Shown: in pieces, positions 17,439 through 26,818 of the stretch
Layout: every line of letters begins with the position of its first letter
Position numbering within the stretch: position 1 is the stretch's first letter
Assembly (NCBI GenBank): GCA_030679955.1
Contig: JAUXSF010000041.1
Coordinates: 97,497-161,496 of the forward strand
Direction of reading: 5' to 3'
DNA length: 64,000 bases
DNA from: Chlamydiales bacterium
GTDB lineage: Bacteria; Chlamydiota; Chlamydiia; Chlamydiales; JAJFMA01
Made by a program: the position numbers and the translations under genes
The notes under the pieces: generated by a model
Told to the model about the DNA's origin: nothing
Database searches by the model: none
Seen by the model: only the letters and a program-made list of their open reading frames with translations

Positions 17439-20378
17439 CTAATGTTGCTTGGGCTTGTCCTTAATGACGTGATTGGCGGGCTCGTAATCGAGGTTATTGC
17501 GCATTTCTTTCAGGCTCTTGGTTGGAACGTACTCCAAATAACCTTCAGAGGCCATTGAACCTCTCGTAACAACCGCTAGGCGCTTCTTATTGCGAGAAGA
17601 GAGTATTTTGTGACTCTGTTCTAAAAAGTCGCTGTATTTAAGCTGACGAATTGCCTCAATGCGCTTCTTAATCCAATCAAAATCGCCTTTGTAATCCGTT
17701 GCTAAGGTCCCTAGGAGTTGACCCATTGCTTTTAGATTTTGTGCGGGCTGTTCCAACTTGCTAGCCAAGGCAGCTTGAATACTTGTAAATTCTGGCTCGG
17801 TCAGCTCGCTGATGCCCAATGTGCGATTGAAATCCTCTAGAAATAGCTCAAAACGAGCGAGAAGATCGCGTCCATCATGAGTATCGGATTCAACAGCTAA
17901 TACTTGGAACAATCTTCGCTCAACTTCTTGGTCCCAGTTACCAACAACATAGCCGGTTTGCTGCTTAGTTCGTAACGTTGAAAAGAATGGAGCATTCATT
18001 CCTTGTGACAAGACATTCTGAACGGCGTGCAGTTGCGGAGAATAAGGTCCGCTTTCCAGAAGTAAAACTACGGCATTGCCAGAGGTTTTACTACGCTCTG
18101 TAAGGTATTGTGGAGAGGACTGTGTAGTTAAATCTGCTATTTCAACGGCGGGACGTTCCTTGGCAGGATACTCCTCGCCTCCCAAGCCATCTCTAAGCAC
18201 CCCTGCCATGCCTTTGGCTTGGTCTTCAGTTAGATCGCCGTATATAATACCCTCTACGTAATTTTCTCTATAGAGTGTCTTGATGAATGTTAAAAACTGG
18301 TCATAGTTAATCCTAGGCATAGCCTGGAGCTTCTGACGATAGGTCGAATAGTCTTTGCGAATGACTGCTGCTAAGGTCTCGGCTGTACGCGTCAAGGGCG
18401 GCTCGGCATCAATATTGTGGTAGGACTGCAGCAGTACTTCGCGGTACTGAGCAAACTGCTCTGGAGTCGGATGAAGGTTCTTTAATCCATCTATAACCTC
18501 TTTCAGCAGCTGTGCGGCATGCTCATCGTAACCATATAGCTGTAGTTGTATGCCATATGTGTCAGGTGCTAATTGGAAATAGAGCCCCGCCATTTCGGCC
18601 GGATACAGTGTTCGCTTCATGATATCTTCAGCAGTCTTCACATAAAGATCCATTAACGCAGCTTTCTTTGGATCGCCCTGATTTGCTTCTGGAGTCAGAA
18701 TGTTAAAATAGCAAAAGACTTCAGGAACGCGATAGTAGTTATCCTGAGCGTAATAGAGCTTCTGAAATGCATTGTCGATTAGGAGCTTAGGCTTTGGCAT
18801 GGCCGTAGCTCTTGGGTCTTCACGTGTAAGCACCTGCAAGTGATCTGGAAGGTAGGGATTTTTAGAGGGCAAATCGACTTTGGTGTTAACTTCTAAATTC
18901 TTCCACTTCTCTATGTTCTCGACCGGAATAGCCCTAGTTGTAAAGGCTGTGCCACCCCACGGTTCTCGAGTATCTAGATCTGTCTTAAGCTGGATGGGTT
19001 GAGCCAATAGACTGATGTAAACATTCTGCGGTGTTAGAAAGCTCAGGAAGTCAGAAACAGCCTTCGGATCAAATTTTTTGATCAGATAAGTTTTCTCTGG
19101 GTACGTCGCTAGATCCTCCTCACTTAAGCCATCTGCCACTAAGCTAACAACACTAAAGGCATCCTTAGGCTCTTGATATTGATAGTGAGTAAGAGCTACC
19201 TTTTGCACCTCGTCAAATATGTATGGAGGCACAGGATGCTCTCTGACACGATCAATACCTTGAAAAACAGTTTCAATAACACTGTCAACATCCTTAAGGC
19301 CCTTCTTTGTTAAACCGACTCTGATGTAGGTAATGAAGTTATTGGCGCCTTTTTTATAACCACCGCAGGCTAAAGACTCGGCTAAGTTATGTTCTTTCAA
19401 TACAGACAAAAGGCTGTGTTCTCCTTCGTGCCCCAAGATATGACAAACGATCTGATCGGGTTTGGTATCTTTCATATTGGCAAAACGCGCAGGCATCTCC
19501 CAACTGAGATATAATGTTTTAGCATCCTTTAGCGAGGCCATCAAGGTCATCGCTCCGCGCTGGGTAGGTCCAAAGAGCGGTTCATTTGTTACATAAGGCT
19601 TGCGATTCAGATTTTTTATCTGTGAGAAATCCTCAACAACGAAATTTTTCAGTTTGTCGATATCCAACGAGCTGTAAATAACCACACGCATTAAGTTGGC
19701 ACTATAATGTTCGTCATACCACTTAAGGAGCTCTTCCCGCTGGACTTTTGACAGTGTTTGCTTATTACCAGCGGTAAAACGGGAGCCGGGATGCTTCTTA
19801 TTTGCTAATGTTGTGGTAACCCACATCCAGCGCCAATCATCATCACGAACCATGCGTGCGTACTCTTGATCAATAGCATTGATCTCGCGTTCTACGCCCG
19901 ATGGGTTAAATAAGGGTTCACGGAAAAAGCTCGCAAAGCGGTCCAAAGCCTCTGGAAAGCTATCTGTCTCAACCGAAAACATGTAGTTAGTGTGATCGGG
20001 ATAGGTAGCGGCATTAGTCGTACCACCATTTTGAGTAACATATCGATCAAATGCTGACTCTTCCGGATACTTAGTTGTGCCTAAAAATAGCATGTGCTCG
20101 ACGAAGTGCGCCATACCCGGAGCATCATCGGGGTCTTCCCAACTACCCGTTTTAACAACCATCGCCGCGGCTGATTTTTCAGCTCGTGGATCGGAAATAA
20201 TATAGGCCTCTAGTCCATTTGAAAGGCGAATTTTAGCGGTTTTGCGGTTAGCAAAAGATGGCGTTAAAATAGGAACTGTCGCCTCGTCTTTGATAATCTC
20301 ATAGGATGACTCAACAGCAATAGCTTGAGAAAAAAGGCACACAAGTGTCAGTAGTGTAGTAAGAAAACGATTGCGCAT
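17439..20378 (-). CDS. M16 family metalloprotease (insulinase/pitrilysin type)
   Basis: This 979-aa zinc protease has an N-terminal signal peptide (about residues 1-21), placing it in the periplasm. The inverted zinc motif HFVEH is at 91-95, and the third ligand Glu is at 172 (AIDQEYAR), exactly the HxxEH-x76-E spacing of pitrilysin. Four M16 half-domains fit the length, and only the first has the active site, as expected. Such enzymes degrade unstructured peptides inside a closed chamber. C. trachomatis has a homologue (CT806, ptr, as I recall). It lies 7 bases after the PseC-like gene on the same strand. Confidence 0.93.
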   Translation of the reverse strand: MRNRFLTTLLTLVCLFSQAIAVESSYEIIKDEATVPILTPSFANRKTAKIRLSNGLEAYIISDPRAEKSAAAMVVKTGSWEDPDDAPGMAHFVEHMLFLGTTKYPEESAFDRYVTQNGGTTNAATYPDHTNYMFSVETDSFPEALDRFASFFREPLFNPSGVEREINAIDQEYARMVRDDDWRWMWVTTTLANKKHPGSRFTAGNKQTLSKVQREELLKWYDEHYSANLMRVVIYSSLDIDKLKNFVVEDFSQIKNLNRKPYVTNEPLFGPTQRGAMTLMASLKDAKTLYLSWEMPARFANMKDTKPDQIVCHILGHEGEHSLLSVLKEHNLAESLACGGYKKGANNFITYIRVGLTKKGLKDVDSVIETVFQGIDRVREHPVPPYIFDEVQKVALTHYQYQEPKDAFSVVSLVADGLSEEDLATYPEKTYLIKKFDPKAVSDFLSFLTPQNVYISLLAQPIQLKTDLDTREPWGGTAFTTRAIPVENIEKWKNLEVNTKVDLPSKNPYLPDHLQVLTREDPRATAMPKPKLLIDNAFQKLYYAQDNYYRVPEVFCYFNILTPEANQGDPKKAALMDLYVKTAEDIMKRTLYPAEMAGLYFQLAPDTYGIQLQLYGYDEHAAQLLKEVIDGLKNLHPTPEQFAQYREVLLQSYHNIDAEPPLTRTAETLAAVIRKDYSTYRQKLQAMPRINYDQFLTFIKTLYRENYVEGIIYGDLTEDQAKGMAGVLRDGLGGEEYPAKERPAVEIADLTTQSSPQYLTERSKTSGNAVVLLLESGPYSPQLHAVQNVLSQGMNAPFFSTLRTKQQTGYVVGNWDQEVERRLFQVLAVESDTHDGRDLLARFELFLEDFNRTLGISELTEPEFTSIQAALASKLEQPAQNLKAMGQLLGTLATDYKGDFDWIKKRIEAIRQLKYSDFLEQSHKILSSRNKKRLAVVTRGSMASEGYLEYVPTKSLKEMRNNLDYEPANHVIKDKPKQH

Positions 20379-20385
20379 GCTGCTC

Positions 20386-21564
20386 CTAGCTTACTTTGCT
20401 GGTGATAAGGTCGTTAAGGACGTGACAAACTCTTTCAACATGAGCTTCTGTCATGTCAACGGATAGAGGGAGCGATAACGCCTGAGAGTAAAACTGTTCC
20501 ATGTTAGGAAAATACTCCGAAAGGTTACCAAATGCCTTCACAAAGGCTGGTTGGCGGTATATCGGAATATAATGAACCTGGGTCCCTATGTTACTATCAA
20601 AAAGGCGATTCTGAAAATCACCACGTGATATGCCGATGGCATCGAAATCAATCAACACAACAGCCAGGTGTGGCGATATCAAATCTTCAGACAAACCTTT
20701 AAGCAACTTGATGTTAGGTACTGCTTCCAAGAACCTGCTATACCACGTAATCACCTGCTTCTTGTGCTGGATGAACGCTTCCATCCGATTAAGCTGAGAT
20801 AAACCCAACGCCGCCTGGAATTCTGTAAAATTGTAATTACCAGACATGCTTTGTACTTCGTAGTACCACGGCCCAGGATACTCTGAAAGCCTTTCGGGTT
20901 CGCGCTCAATGCCATTGTTGCGATAGGCTCTTAAACGTCGATCCAAATCGGGATTATTCGTAGTCACCATGCCGCCCTCACCCGTCGTAATTAGCTTGGC
21001 GGGGTGAAAGCTGAAAACTGTCATATCGCTCCACTCGCAGGAGCCAACACGTGTATAGGTGTCGTAAAAGCTTCCCAAGGCAGCTGCAGCGTCCTCGATA
21101 ATAACCGTCTCTGGATCGCGTACCAAACTGTCTAACTTCTGCATATCTACCGGTATGCCCGCATAGTGAACGGGAATGATGATCTTGCGACCACGCGTCT
21201 TACGTTCAACTAAATTCGGCGCTAATGCATCGAGGTCTAAATTTCCTGTTTCAACATCAACATCAACAAAAACCGGGGGGACGCCAGAAGTGACACCACA
21301 AACAGCCGTCGCAACAAAAGAGTTTGGTGTAGTGAAAAACTTATCAGCCCCGGATACCTCCGCGGCGGCACAGGCAGCCTTCAATGCCGTCGATCCACTA
21401 TTAAATGCGACGGCATAGAGCGCGCCACAATAATCAGCTATGGCATTTTCAAAGTCCGTGACTGTTTGACCACGCGTGATAACGCCAGACAATAATGCCT
21501 GTTTCATTGCCTCACAGTCAGACTCATCAATGTGATGCTTGGCATAGGGCAGAAATTCGTTCAT
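20386..21564 (-). CDS. DegT/DnrJ/EryC1/StrS aminotransferase, PseC-like
   Basis: The 392-aa PLP enzyme transfers an amino group to a 4-keto nucleotide sugar. The substrate loop NSGSTALKAA is at about 55-64, the PLP-contacting Asp is in IIEDAAAALGS at about 156-166, and the internal aldimine lysine is K190 in FSFHPAKLITTGEGG. Overall it most resembles PseC, which makes UDP-4-amino-4,6-dideoxy-AltNAc for pseudaminic acid. No other pse gene is in the window, so the sugar is uncertain. It heads a unit with the M16 protease. The two have no obvious functional link. Confidence 0.85.
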   Translation of the reverse strand: MNEFLPYAKHHIDESDCEAMKQALLSGVITRGQTVTDFENAIADYCGALYAVAFNSGSTALKAACAAAEVSGADKFFTTPNSFVATAVCGVTSGVPPVFVDVDVETGNLDLDALAPNLVERKTRGRKIIIPVHYAGIPVDMQKLDSLVRDPETVIIEDAAAALGSFYDTYTRVGSCEWSDMTVFSFHPAKLITTGEGGMVTTNNPDLDRRLRAYRNNGIEREPERLSEYPGPWYYEVQSMSGNYNFTEFQAALGLSQLNRMEAFIQHKKQVITWYSRFLEAVPNIKLLKGLSEDLISPHLAVVLIDFDAIGISRGDFQNRLFDSNIGTQVHYIPIYRQPAFVKAFGNLSEYFPNMEQFYSQALSLPLSVDMTEAHVERVCHVLNDLITSKVS

Positions 21565-21616
21565 GACACACCTAAAAAATAATTTACGGTTCTTTGATGA
21601 AGCCGAGCGGTTATTT

Positions 21617-21778
21617 TATACTCCATTAGGTGTCAAATTTTGATTTGGACCCATACGAAAGCTCTCGGGTTGAAATGATCGTAAATGGTTAAATATTAGA
21701 AATATGAACCCATTTACGATCATTCAACCGCGGGGCTTTGGCACGTCAAAATCAAAATTTGACACCTAATGGAGTATA
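21617..21778. mobile_element. MITE-like element with perfect 30-bp terminal inverted repeats
   Basis: Terminal repeats 21617-21646 (TATACTCCATTAGGTGTCAA and on) and 21749-21778 are perfect inverted copies. Inside is a second inverted pair, GGTTGAAATGATCGTAAATGG and CCATTTACGATCATTCAACC. Both ends begin with TA, as expected from TA-target transposons such as IS630/Tc1. At 162 bp it has no coding capacity, so it would be a non-autonomous element. It occupies most of the gap 21565-21874, which may also hold the promoters of both flanking genes. Confidence 0.75.
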
Positions 21779-21874
21779 GCTCTTCTTGTCAAATACGTGA
21801 AAAGGAATTTCCGGAAATCGCATATCTTGATACTCTTTCGCCAACATTCCATCCGGAAAAAGGTGTAGGTCATT

Positions 21875-23494
21875 ATGTTGCGAGAAACTTCTATCGAGAA
21901 TTACCTCGACGAGGTACAAAAGCTTACAAAATCGATCGCTTCTGGCGAAAAAGAGATGTCTGAGCTTCATGATCTTATCGATTTTGAATTAGAAGAAGCC
22001 AAAGAAGATCCCGTTCTTCAAGCTTTTTATTCGGGTGAGCGGGCTTTCTTTCAAAAGCAATATAAGGCTGCACTGAAGTGCTACATCGAAGCAAAGACTC
22101 TGCCCCTATATCACTTCTTCTGCTATCGCGCTTGCGCCTTCTTGTTCGACGAAGAACAGAAAAATGAAAAAGCACTAGACTTTGTGAATAAAGCGCTGCA
22201 TCTCCTTCCTAATGACTGGACAACACTAGCCCTTAAATCAGCTCTAGAAAGCAATCAGAGCCATCCTGTCGAACGCGAGAGCGAAATCGTCTCCAGTGTT
22301 TCATTAGATTCAAGGGAGTTCGACGAGCTTACACAACTGTTCCAAGAGCCATTAGAAGAGGCTCCTTTGCTACAGGAACCGGAACTACCCTACACAATAA
22401 GCGCCGATATTCAAAGTGCGCTGGAACGACGTATTCAAGCTTTCCAAGAAAGCCAAAAACGTAAGTTAAGTGAATACATAAGCAGCGCGCAGCACAAGCA
22501 CTCTCACCAAGATTACTTGCTTCATGTTTTTGAAGGTTGGCATGAACATAAGCCAAACTTGATCGAAGGGAGCCATCACACATCCGGCGGCTACTTCCTA
22601 AAATGGCACGGCAAAGGTGTCGCCATCAACCCAGGTCCCAGCTTTTTGAATTCGCTGCATAAGCAGGGATTCCATATCGATGATGTCGATTATGTAATAG
22701 TGAATAAGCATTTGACAGATGGCTATTCTGAACTCAAAGCGATGCATCAACTGAACGCACGAGTCAACAGCGTACATAATAAGGTACATGTCATCCAATA
22801 CTACCTGCACCAGCCTTGTTACCAACTACAAGCACGCTCGCTAAAACCACACTTTAAGCAAGAGCGCGGATCGGTTCATTGCCTCGAACTTTTCATGGAT
22901 TCTCCAGAAACCGAATCCACTTCTCTCAGCGATGGGATAACTCTAAATTACTTCCCAACTCAACGAACTGGCGAAGTGAATACTGGCATCGGAATAAGAT
23001 TAGACCTCACAGGTCCCGGACAAGCCTCTCATGATACTCCTCAGGTTCGCGTAGGCTATGCTTCAGGTACATCATGGTCCTCCCTCTTGCCGCAACATTT
23101 TGAAGGATGTGACTTGATGATAGTCGGCGTGGAAACAACAAATCCCGACGACTTCAACAAACTGCACTATAATAGTGACTCCTTAGGGTATTTCGGATGC
23201 CTCTCCTTATTAGAGGAAGTGTCGCCACGTTTGGCGCTATGTTGTGAATATCGCGGCACAGAAGGCGATATCAGACTAGAAGTGGTTAGAAAAATGCGCA
23301 CAGATCTTAAGCAACAAAACAGCCGCGGTACAACAATCCTGCCGGGCGATTTTGGTCTAAGCATCGACCTCACGACCCTGCAAGCACGATGCTCAACAAG
23401 CCACGCTTCCATCGATCCTGCAATCGTGCATGTCGTGCGCACAACAGAAAACTTTGGACCACTACACTTTCTTGCACCACAGACCATTCTGTAG
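21875..23494 (+). CDS. TPR plus degenerate metallo-beta-lactamase-fold protein
   Basis: The 539-aa protein has two parts. Residues about 1-130 are TPR-like (YSGERAFFQKQYKAALKCYIEA). Residues about 225-520 follow an MBL-fold family: GGYFLKWHGKGVAINPGPSFL, then DDVDYVIVNKHLTDGYSEL, then LGYFGCLSLLEEVSPRLALCCEY. In active relatives the middle block has HxHxDH; here every His of it is replaced (NKHLTDG), keeping only the Asp, and the later HLG ligand block is SLG. It therefore probably binds no catalytic metal pair and may be a scaffold or binding protein. AGGTG precedes the ATG. A terminator-like hairpin follows, separating it from dnaA. Confidence 0.7.
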   Translation: MLRETSIENYLDEVQKLTKSIASGEKEMSELHDLIDFELEEAKEDPVLQAFYSGERAFFQKQYKAALKCYIEAKTLPLYHFFCYRACAFLFDEEQKNEKALDFVNKALHLLPNDWTTLALKSALESNQSHPVERESEIVSSVSLDSREFDELTQLFQEPLEEAPLLQEPELPYTISADIQSALERRIQAFQESQKRKLSEYISSAQHKHSHQDYLLHVFEGWHEHKPNLIEGSHHTSGGYFLKWHGKGVAINPGPSFLNSLHKQGFHIDDVDYVIVNKHLTDGYSELKAMHQLNARVNSVHNKVHVIQYYLHQPCYQLQARSLKPHFKQERGSVHCLELFMDSPETESTSLSDGITLNYFPTQRTGEVNTGIGIRLDLTGPGQASHDTPQVRVGYASGTSWSSLLPQHFEGCDLMIVGVETTNPDDFNKLHYNSDSLGYFGCLSLLEEVSPRLALCCEYRGTEGDIRLEVVRKMRTDLKQQNSRGTTILPGDFGLSIDLTTLQARCSTSHASIDPAIVHVVRTTENFGPLHFLAPQTIL

Positions 23495-23518
23495 AAAAAG
23501 GTGTGGATCTTTTTTTTT
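23477..23518 (+). terminator. Probable intrinsic terminator before dnaA
   Basis: CCAC-AG-ACC (23477-23485) pairs with GGT-GTGG (23500-23506) with a 2-base bulge, and is followed by ATC and nine T. The stem overlaps the stop codon of the TPR/MBL gene. Confidence 0.5.
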
Positions 23519-23520
23519 AC

Positions 23521-23545
23521 GGGCGCCTACCACTTGGTGGCGCCC
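23521..23545. other. GC-rich hairpin in the dnaA leader region
   Basis: GGGCGCC-T-ACCA / TGGT-GGCGCCC form a strong stem around a 3-base loop. It lies 180 bases before the dnaA start, after a T-run, with no T-run following. It may be a second termination element or a structural mark. No cluster of TTATCCACA-type DnaA boxes was seen around it, so an origin is not claimed. Confidence 0.4.
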
Positions 23546-23632
23546 TACCTATTTAATGTTTTACACAGGCTGCTCTGTTCTATGATCCTTAAAGGCTTAT
23601 CATTCGCGAAAAAATTCTCGAAGATAATTTGC

Positions 23633-23661
23633 TTGCCTCCTTTGAGATCGCATGCTAGAGT
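23633..23661 (+). promoter_or_regulatory. Possible dnaA promoter
   Basis: TTGCCT (23633-23638), 17 bases and TAGAGT (23656-23661) could be a weak sigma70-type promoter 67 bases before the dnaA ATG. TTGCTT/TGCTAG with 18 bases is an overlapping alternative. Support is by pattern only. Confidence 0.3.
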
Positions 23662-23727
23662 TTGTCCGAAACAGCTCCAGACTACACTGTGGAAACGTTG
23701 TTCATAACTTTATAAGGACTGCACTAC

Positions 23728-25077
23728 ATGCAAGCTTGTGATACTCGTGACTCCTGGACCGACTTCCTCACATACGCTAAGAAGCACTGCTCCGCAGCAG
23801 CATTTGGCAATTGGTTTGCGCCCATTAAGGTGATTGAAGCTACTGATGAAGAAATCACGTTGGAAATCCCCAACGTCTTTGTTCAAGAATACATACTGTC
23901 CAACTACGCACAGGAACTACGCTCCTTTCTGCCCGTACGCGCCAATGGCGAACTTGCTGTACGCTTTGTGATCGCTAAGAAAGATGCCAAGCCACAAGAA
24001 AAATCAGAAAGCGAAGAGCGCCGCCCAGCACCAGCTAAAGCAGACTTTCAAGTAAAATTGAATGGCAACTATCGCTTTGAAAGTTTCATTGAAGGTCCAA
24101 ATAATCAGTTTGTAAAATCTGCAGCCTTTGGTGTGGCATCACGTCCTGGCCAAAGCTACAATCCGCTGTTTATCCATGGCGGAGTCGGTTTGGGTAAAAC
24201 TCATATTTTGCACGGCATCGGTCATCATATCGCCGAACACTCACCCAACCTTGTTGTACAGTGCATCACCACCGAAGCTTTTATTAACGATCTGGTGGAC
24301 AGCCTGCGTAATAAATCCATCGAACGCATGAAGCGCTTCTACCGCTCGAATGTTGATGTTCTACTGGTCGACGATATTCAATTCCTGCAAAGTCGCCCTA
24401 ATTTTGAGGAAGAGTTCTGCAGCACATTTGAAACATTGATCAATCAGAACAAGCAAGTCGTCATCACAAGTGATAAGCCTCCATCACAATTGAATCTTTC
24501 GGAACGCTTAATTGCTCGTATGGAATGGGGTCTAGTCGCTCATCTTGATGTTCCTGATCTCGAAACACGCGTAGCTATTCTGCAACATAAGGCAGAACTG
24601 AAAGGCTTAAGCATCCCTAGCCAGGTGGCGTTTTTCATAGCGGAACACATTCATAGCAACATCCGTCAGCTAGAAGGTGCCGTCAATCGCCTAAGCGCTC
24701 ACTATCGCTTGCTACACACCGAAATCACGGAAGAGATGGTCGAAAGAACTCTTCGCGAAATGATCCAGACGCCACAGAAAGACCGTATCTCCGTTGAGGA
24801 AATTCTCAAAGGCGTGGCAGCCATCTTCCAAGTTCGCGTTACAGAGCTTAAAGGCTACAGCCGCGCAAAAGAGATTGTTGTACCCCGCCAAGTAGCTATG
24901 TACCTCGCGAAAGAGATGATTCATGAATCTCTTATCATGTTGGGTGCAGCTTTCGGTAAAACACACTCCACCATTCTACATGCTCACAAAAGCATCGAGA
25001 AACGCCTAGCAGACGATGAAATCCTACGCCGTCAGATCGGCATGGTTCGCCGCAACATCGGTCATAAAGGCGCGTAA
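23728..25077 (+). CDS. dnaA: Chromosomal replication initiator protein DnaA
   Basis: The 449-aa protein has all four DnaA domains: N-terminal helicase-loading domain (1-85), linker rich in Glu/Lys/Pro (86-110), the AAA+ domain with Walker [10 protein letters not shown] at about 151-159 and Walker B LLVDDIQF at about 211-218, and the DNA-binding domain with the signature [17 protein letters not shown] near 412-428. It opens the origin and recruits helicase. Chlamydiota usually carry two dnaA genes. The nearby nqr and gcv genes suggest this one corresponds to dnaA2 (CT275, as I recall). AAGGA precedes the ATG. A 24-base near copy of its Walker A-downstream region lies at 26795-26818. Confidence 0.97.
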   Translation: MQACDTRDSWTDFLTYAKKHCSAAAFGNWFAPIKVIEATDEEITLEIPNVFVQEYILSNYAQELRSFLPVRANGELAVRFVIAKKDAKPQEKSESEERRPAPAKADFQVKLNGNYRFESFIEGPNNQFVKSAAFGVASRPGQSYNPLFIHGGVGLGKTHILHGIGHHIAEHSPNLVVQCITTEAFINDLVDSLRNKSIERMKRFYRSNVDVLLVDDIQFLQSRPNFEEEFCSTFETLINQNKQVVITSDKPPSQLNLSERLIARMEWGLVAHLDVPDLETRVAILQHKAELKGLSIPSQVAFFIAEHIHSNIRQLEGAVNRLSAHYRLLHTEITEEMVERTLREMIQTPQKDRISVEEILKGVAAIFQVRVTELKGYSRAKEIVVPRQVAMYLAKEMIHESLIMLGAAFGKTHSTILHAHKSIEKRLADDEILRRQIGMVRRNIGHKGA

Positions 25078-25138
25078 TTTTTTAGCTGCTGGTAATGGAT
25101 TCGATGGACTCAAGAATGAGTACAATAAGAAATCCCAC

Positions 25139-25621
25139 CTACGACAATGTTTGGAGTCCCGTAGGGTTACGACCAACCAAGGTCCTAAGCATCGATAATG
25201 CCATAACAACAAAGCGATTATTATGATTGTCAACTGCTTGAGGTAACATCTGGTGAAACATGAGCAAGTACGATATAGCTGTAAAGGTCAACATGGGTTT
25301 AATCATGAAAAACAACTCATCCGGCTTGCTGTTCTGAACCTCATTTCTCTCGAACGCTTTAACAAATGATAAAGCACTAAAAGCTGCTGCGTTGACTTCC
25401 AAAAAGGCAGCTAATTTTGATAGATCCGTCGTTACGAATTCGTGTAATTTCTCAGGACTTCTAAGAAGCTCTGATATCGAAGGCAAGAACTTAGAGATAA
25501 CATGATCCGGTCGAGTTATTGCAAAATATCTCACCTCATCAATCAATCGACAGCCAACTAAGGGCCAATACGTCGAATTGAAAGCTTCGCCCATCGTAAC
25601 AGGGCTGTAGTTAGTCAACAT
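25139..25621 (-). CDS. Hypothetical protein with one membrane segment
   Basis: The 160-aa protein has no recognised family. Residues about 1-100 look soluble and helical. One hydrophobic stretch (MIKPMLTFTAISYLLMFHQML) lies at about 105-125. There is an AGG-containing weak ribosome binding site before the ATG. It converges with dnaA and diverges from the 172-aa gene. Lineage-specific chlamydial proteins often cluster like this, but secretion or inclusion targeting is not evident. Confidence 0.6.
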   Translation of the reverse strand: MLTNYSPVTMGEAFNSTYWPLVGCRLIDEVRYFAITRPDHVISKFLPSISELLRSPEKLHEFVTTDLSKLAAFLEVNAAAFSALSFVKAFERNEVQNSKPDELFFMIKPMLTFTAISYLLMFHQMLPQAVDNHNNRFVVMALSMLRTLVGRNPTGLQTLS

Positions 25622-25776
25622 AAATAACCTAGCATAAACTTTTTACTTCACCCAGCGGATAGGAGCATACCTTAGGTTTTCTTTCCCGTCCATCACTTAA
25701 AATGTTGAATTAATATCTAATTTATATTATGGTAATAACATATTTTGTTAAATTTTAATAAATAAGAGTATTAAAA

Positions 25777-26295
25777 ATGGATAATTTTATTGATCCCAAT
25801 ATATTAAATGGTCTTAGAAGCGAATTTTTCATCGATTTGGTCAAACCAATTGGCCCTAAGGCCGCTTGGGCAGTAGTTACAACCTTGGCCATTAACGCAC
25901 TTAGCGAAGCGGTTCAAGGATTTCCAAGAAATGACTGGCTAGTGATGACTGGAGCACAAGCTTTTCTTGGAGCCACGGCGACAGCATTTATTCAAGTGAT
26001 GTCAATCATACACCCTATCGGCTTCCTAGACAGTTTAGTTCTTTCGGATCATCAGAAAAGCCTCGTCACGTCGACAATCTATACGCTGGGAGTAGTCGGA
26101 ATGGTACTCTTGAACAGTTCCCATACGACTTTTTCCAACGCGCTATTAGGATTAACCCCAGTGCTAGCGGGTATTTTTACAGCGGCTGCTAACTATAATA
26201 AATTTCATGACCGCGCTCATTGCGTCAATACATTCGTCAGCACTGTGTTGGTCGGTGCCGTCATCGTAAATTATGGTTCGCGCCTGGTCCACTAA
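25777..26295 (+). CDS. Multi-pass small membrane protein, paralogue 1
   Basis: The 172-aa protein has about four hydrophobic segments (WAVVTTLAINALSEA, AFLGATATAFIQVMSIIH, STIYTLGVVGMVLLN, and NTFVSTVLVGAVIVNYG at the C-terminus). Length and spacing of the segments match the other 172-aa protein at 26993, and both end in a V-x-GAV-x segment, so the two may be diverged copies. Bilobed hydrophobic pairs are typical of Inc proteins, which makes a host-vacuole membrane location possible, but that is inference. The 5' region is AT-rich and the ribosome binding site (AAGAG) is weak. Confidence 0.6.
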   Translation: MDNFIDPNILNGLRSEFFIDLVKPIGPKAAWAVVTTLAINALSEAVQGFPRNDWLVMTGAQAFLGATATAFIQVMSIIHPIGFLDSLVLSDHQKSLVTSTIYTLGVVGMVLLNSSHTTFSNALLGLTPVLAGIFTAAANYNKFHDRAHCVNTFVSTVLVGAVIVNYGSRLVH

Positions 26296-26340
26296 CGGAC
26301 GAACTAGTCCACTGATTTTCATAAACGATCAGAACGATTA

Positions 26341-26500
26341 AAACCCGGTTGGCTACCTATCCGCCCTTATTGACTTGGCGAAACATGCAAGATGCAAGGG
26401 GCAACGACGAGGCAATAGCGAGCTATTGCCGAGGAGTTGCGCATTGTAGATTGCTTGCTGCAGCCAGTCAGTAAGGGCGGATAGGTAGCCAACCGGGTTT
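26341..26500. repeat. 160-bp palindromic element
   Basis: Perfect 29-base terminal inverted repeats (26341-26369 and 26472-26500; AAACCCGGTTGGCTACCTAT and on) enclose an imperfect palindrome with a central GGCAATAGC/GCTATTGCC stem. A further outer inverted pair, AACGATCAGAACGAT (from 26324) and ATCGTTCTGATCGTT (to 26598), frames it, so the full unit may be about 26320-26600. There is no coding capacity. It is followed at once by a duplicated piece of bshA. Confidence 0.8.
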
Positions 26501-26596
26501 AAATGATAGAAACGATAAAAATTATTGGGAAAATTGAAATGGCACAGAAATTTCCTACGACTCATTATCGTTCTTATCGCTTTATCGTTCTGATCG

Positions 26597-26790
26597 TTAT
26601 TGCTCATTCAACACGCGTTCATAGAAAGCTTCGTACTGTGTGAGTATATGGCCCACAGTAAAGGCCTCTTTGGCGCGTATTTTTCCTTGCTCACCCATAG
26701 ATTTGGCAAGCTCTGGCTGAGATAAAATCTGTATGGCCTTCTCCGCCATCACGTCGACATCACCCAAAGGGGAACTAGGGAACCTATTTT
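26597..26790 (-). pseudogene. bshA 3'-end fragment (partial duplicate)
   Basis: This minus-strand segment copies the last 60 or so codons of bshA (functional copy 27580-27770), including the stop codon (…ERVLNEQ). Nucleotide similarity is strong across about 190 bases (for example CGCGTTCATA-AAAGCTTCGTACTGTG and TTTTTCCTTGCTCACCCATAGA). It has substitutions and small indels and no start or 5' domain, so it is not functional. Similarity stops near 26790, where a dnaA-like fragment begins. Confidence 0.85.
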
Positions 26791-26794
26791 AAAT

Positions 26795-26818
26795 GGCATC
26801 GGTCACCACATCGCCGAA
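26795..26818 (+). pseudogene. Short dnaA-derived fragment
   Basis: GGCATCGGTCACCACATCGCCGAA matches dnaA at 24214-24237 except for two C/T changes. It abuts the bshA fragment. The remaining DNA to 26992 includes GTGGACCCAATTAGTTGGACA and TTTGTCCACC, which look like the ends of an IS3-type insertion sequence, and an AT-rich leader of the next gene. No intact gene is in 26296-26992. Confidence 0.55.

Noticed and set aside
21752..21970. Minus-strand frame ending ...YQDMRFPEIPFHVFDKKSYTPLGVKF
   Set aside because: The ending looks protein-like, but it runs into the MITE end and lies antisense to the start of the 539-aa gene. It has no family match that I recognise and no ribosome binding site. 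It may be a gene remnant carried by the element.
23495..23727. Possible replication origin upstream of dnaA
   Set aside because: Only single weak boxes such as TGTGGATCT and TGTGGAAAC were seen, with no cluster of DnaA boxes and no AT-rich unwinding region. Chlamydial origins need not lie at dnaA.
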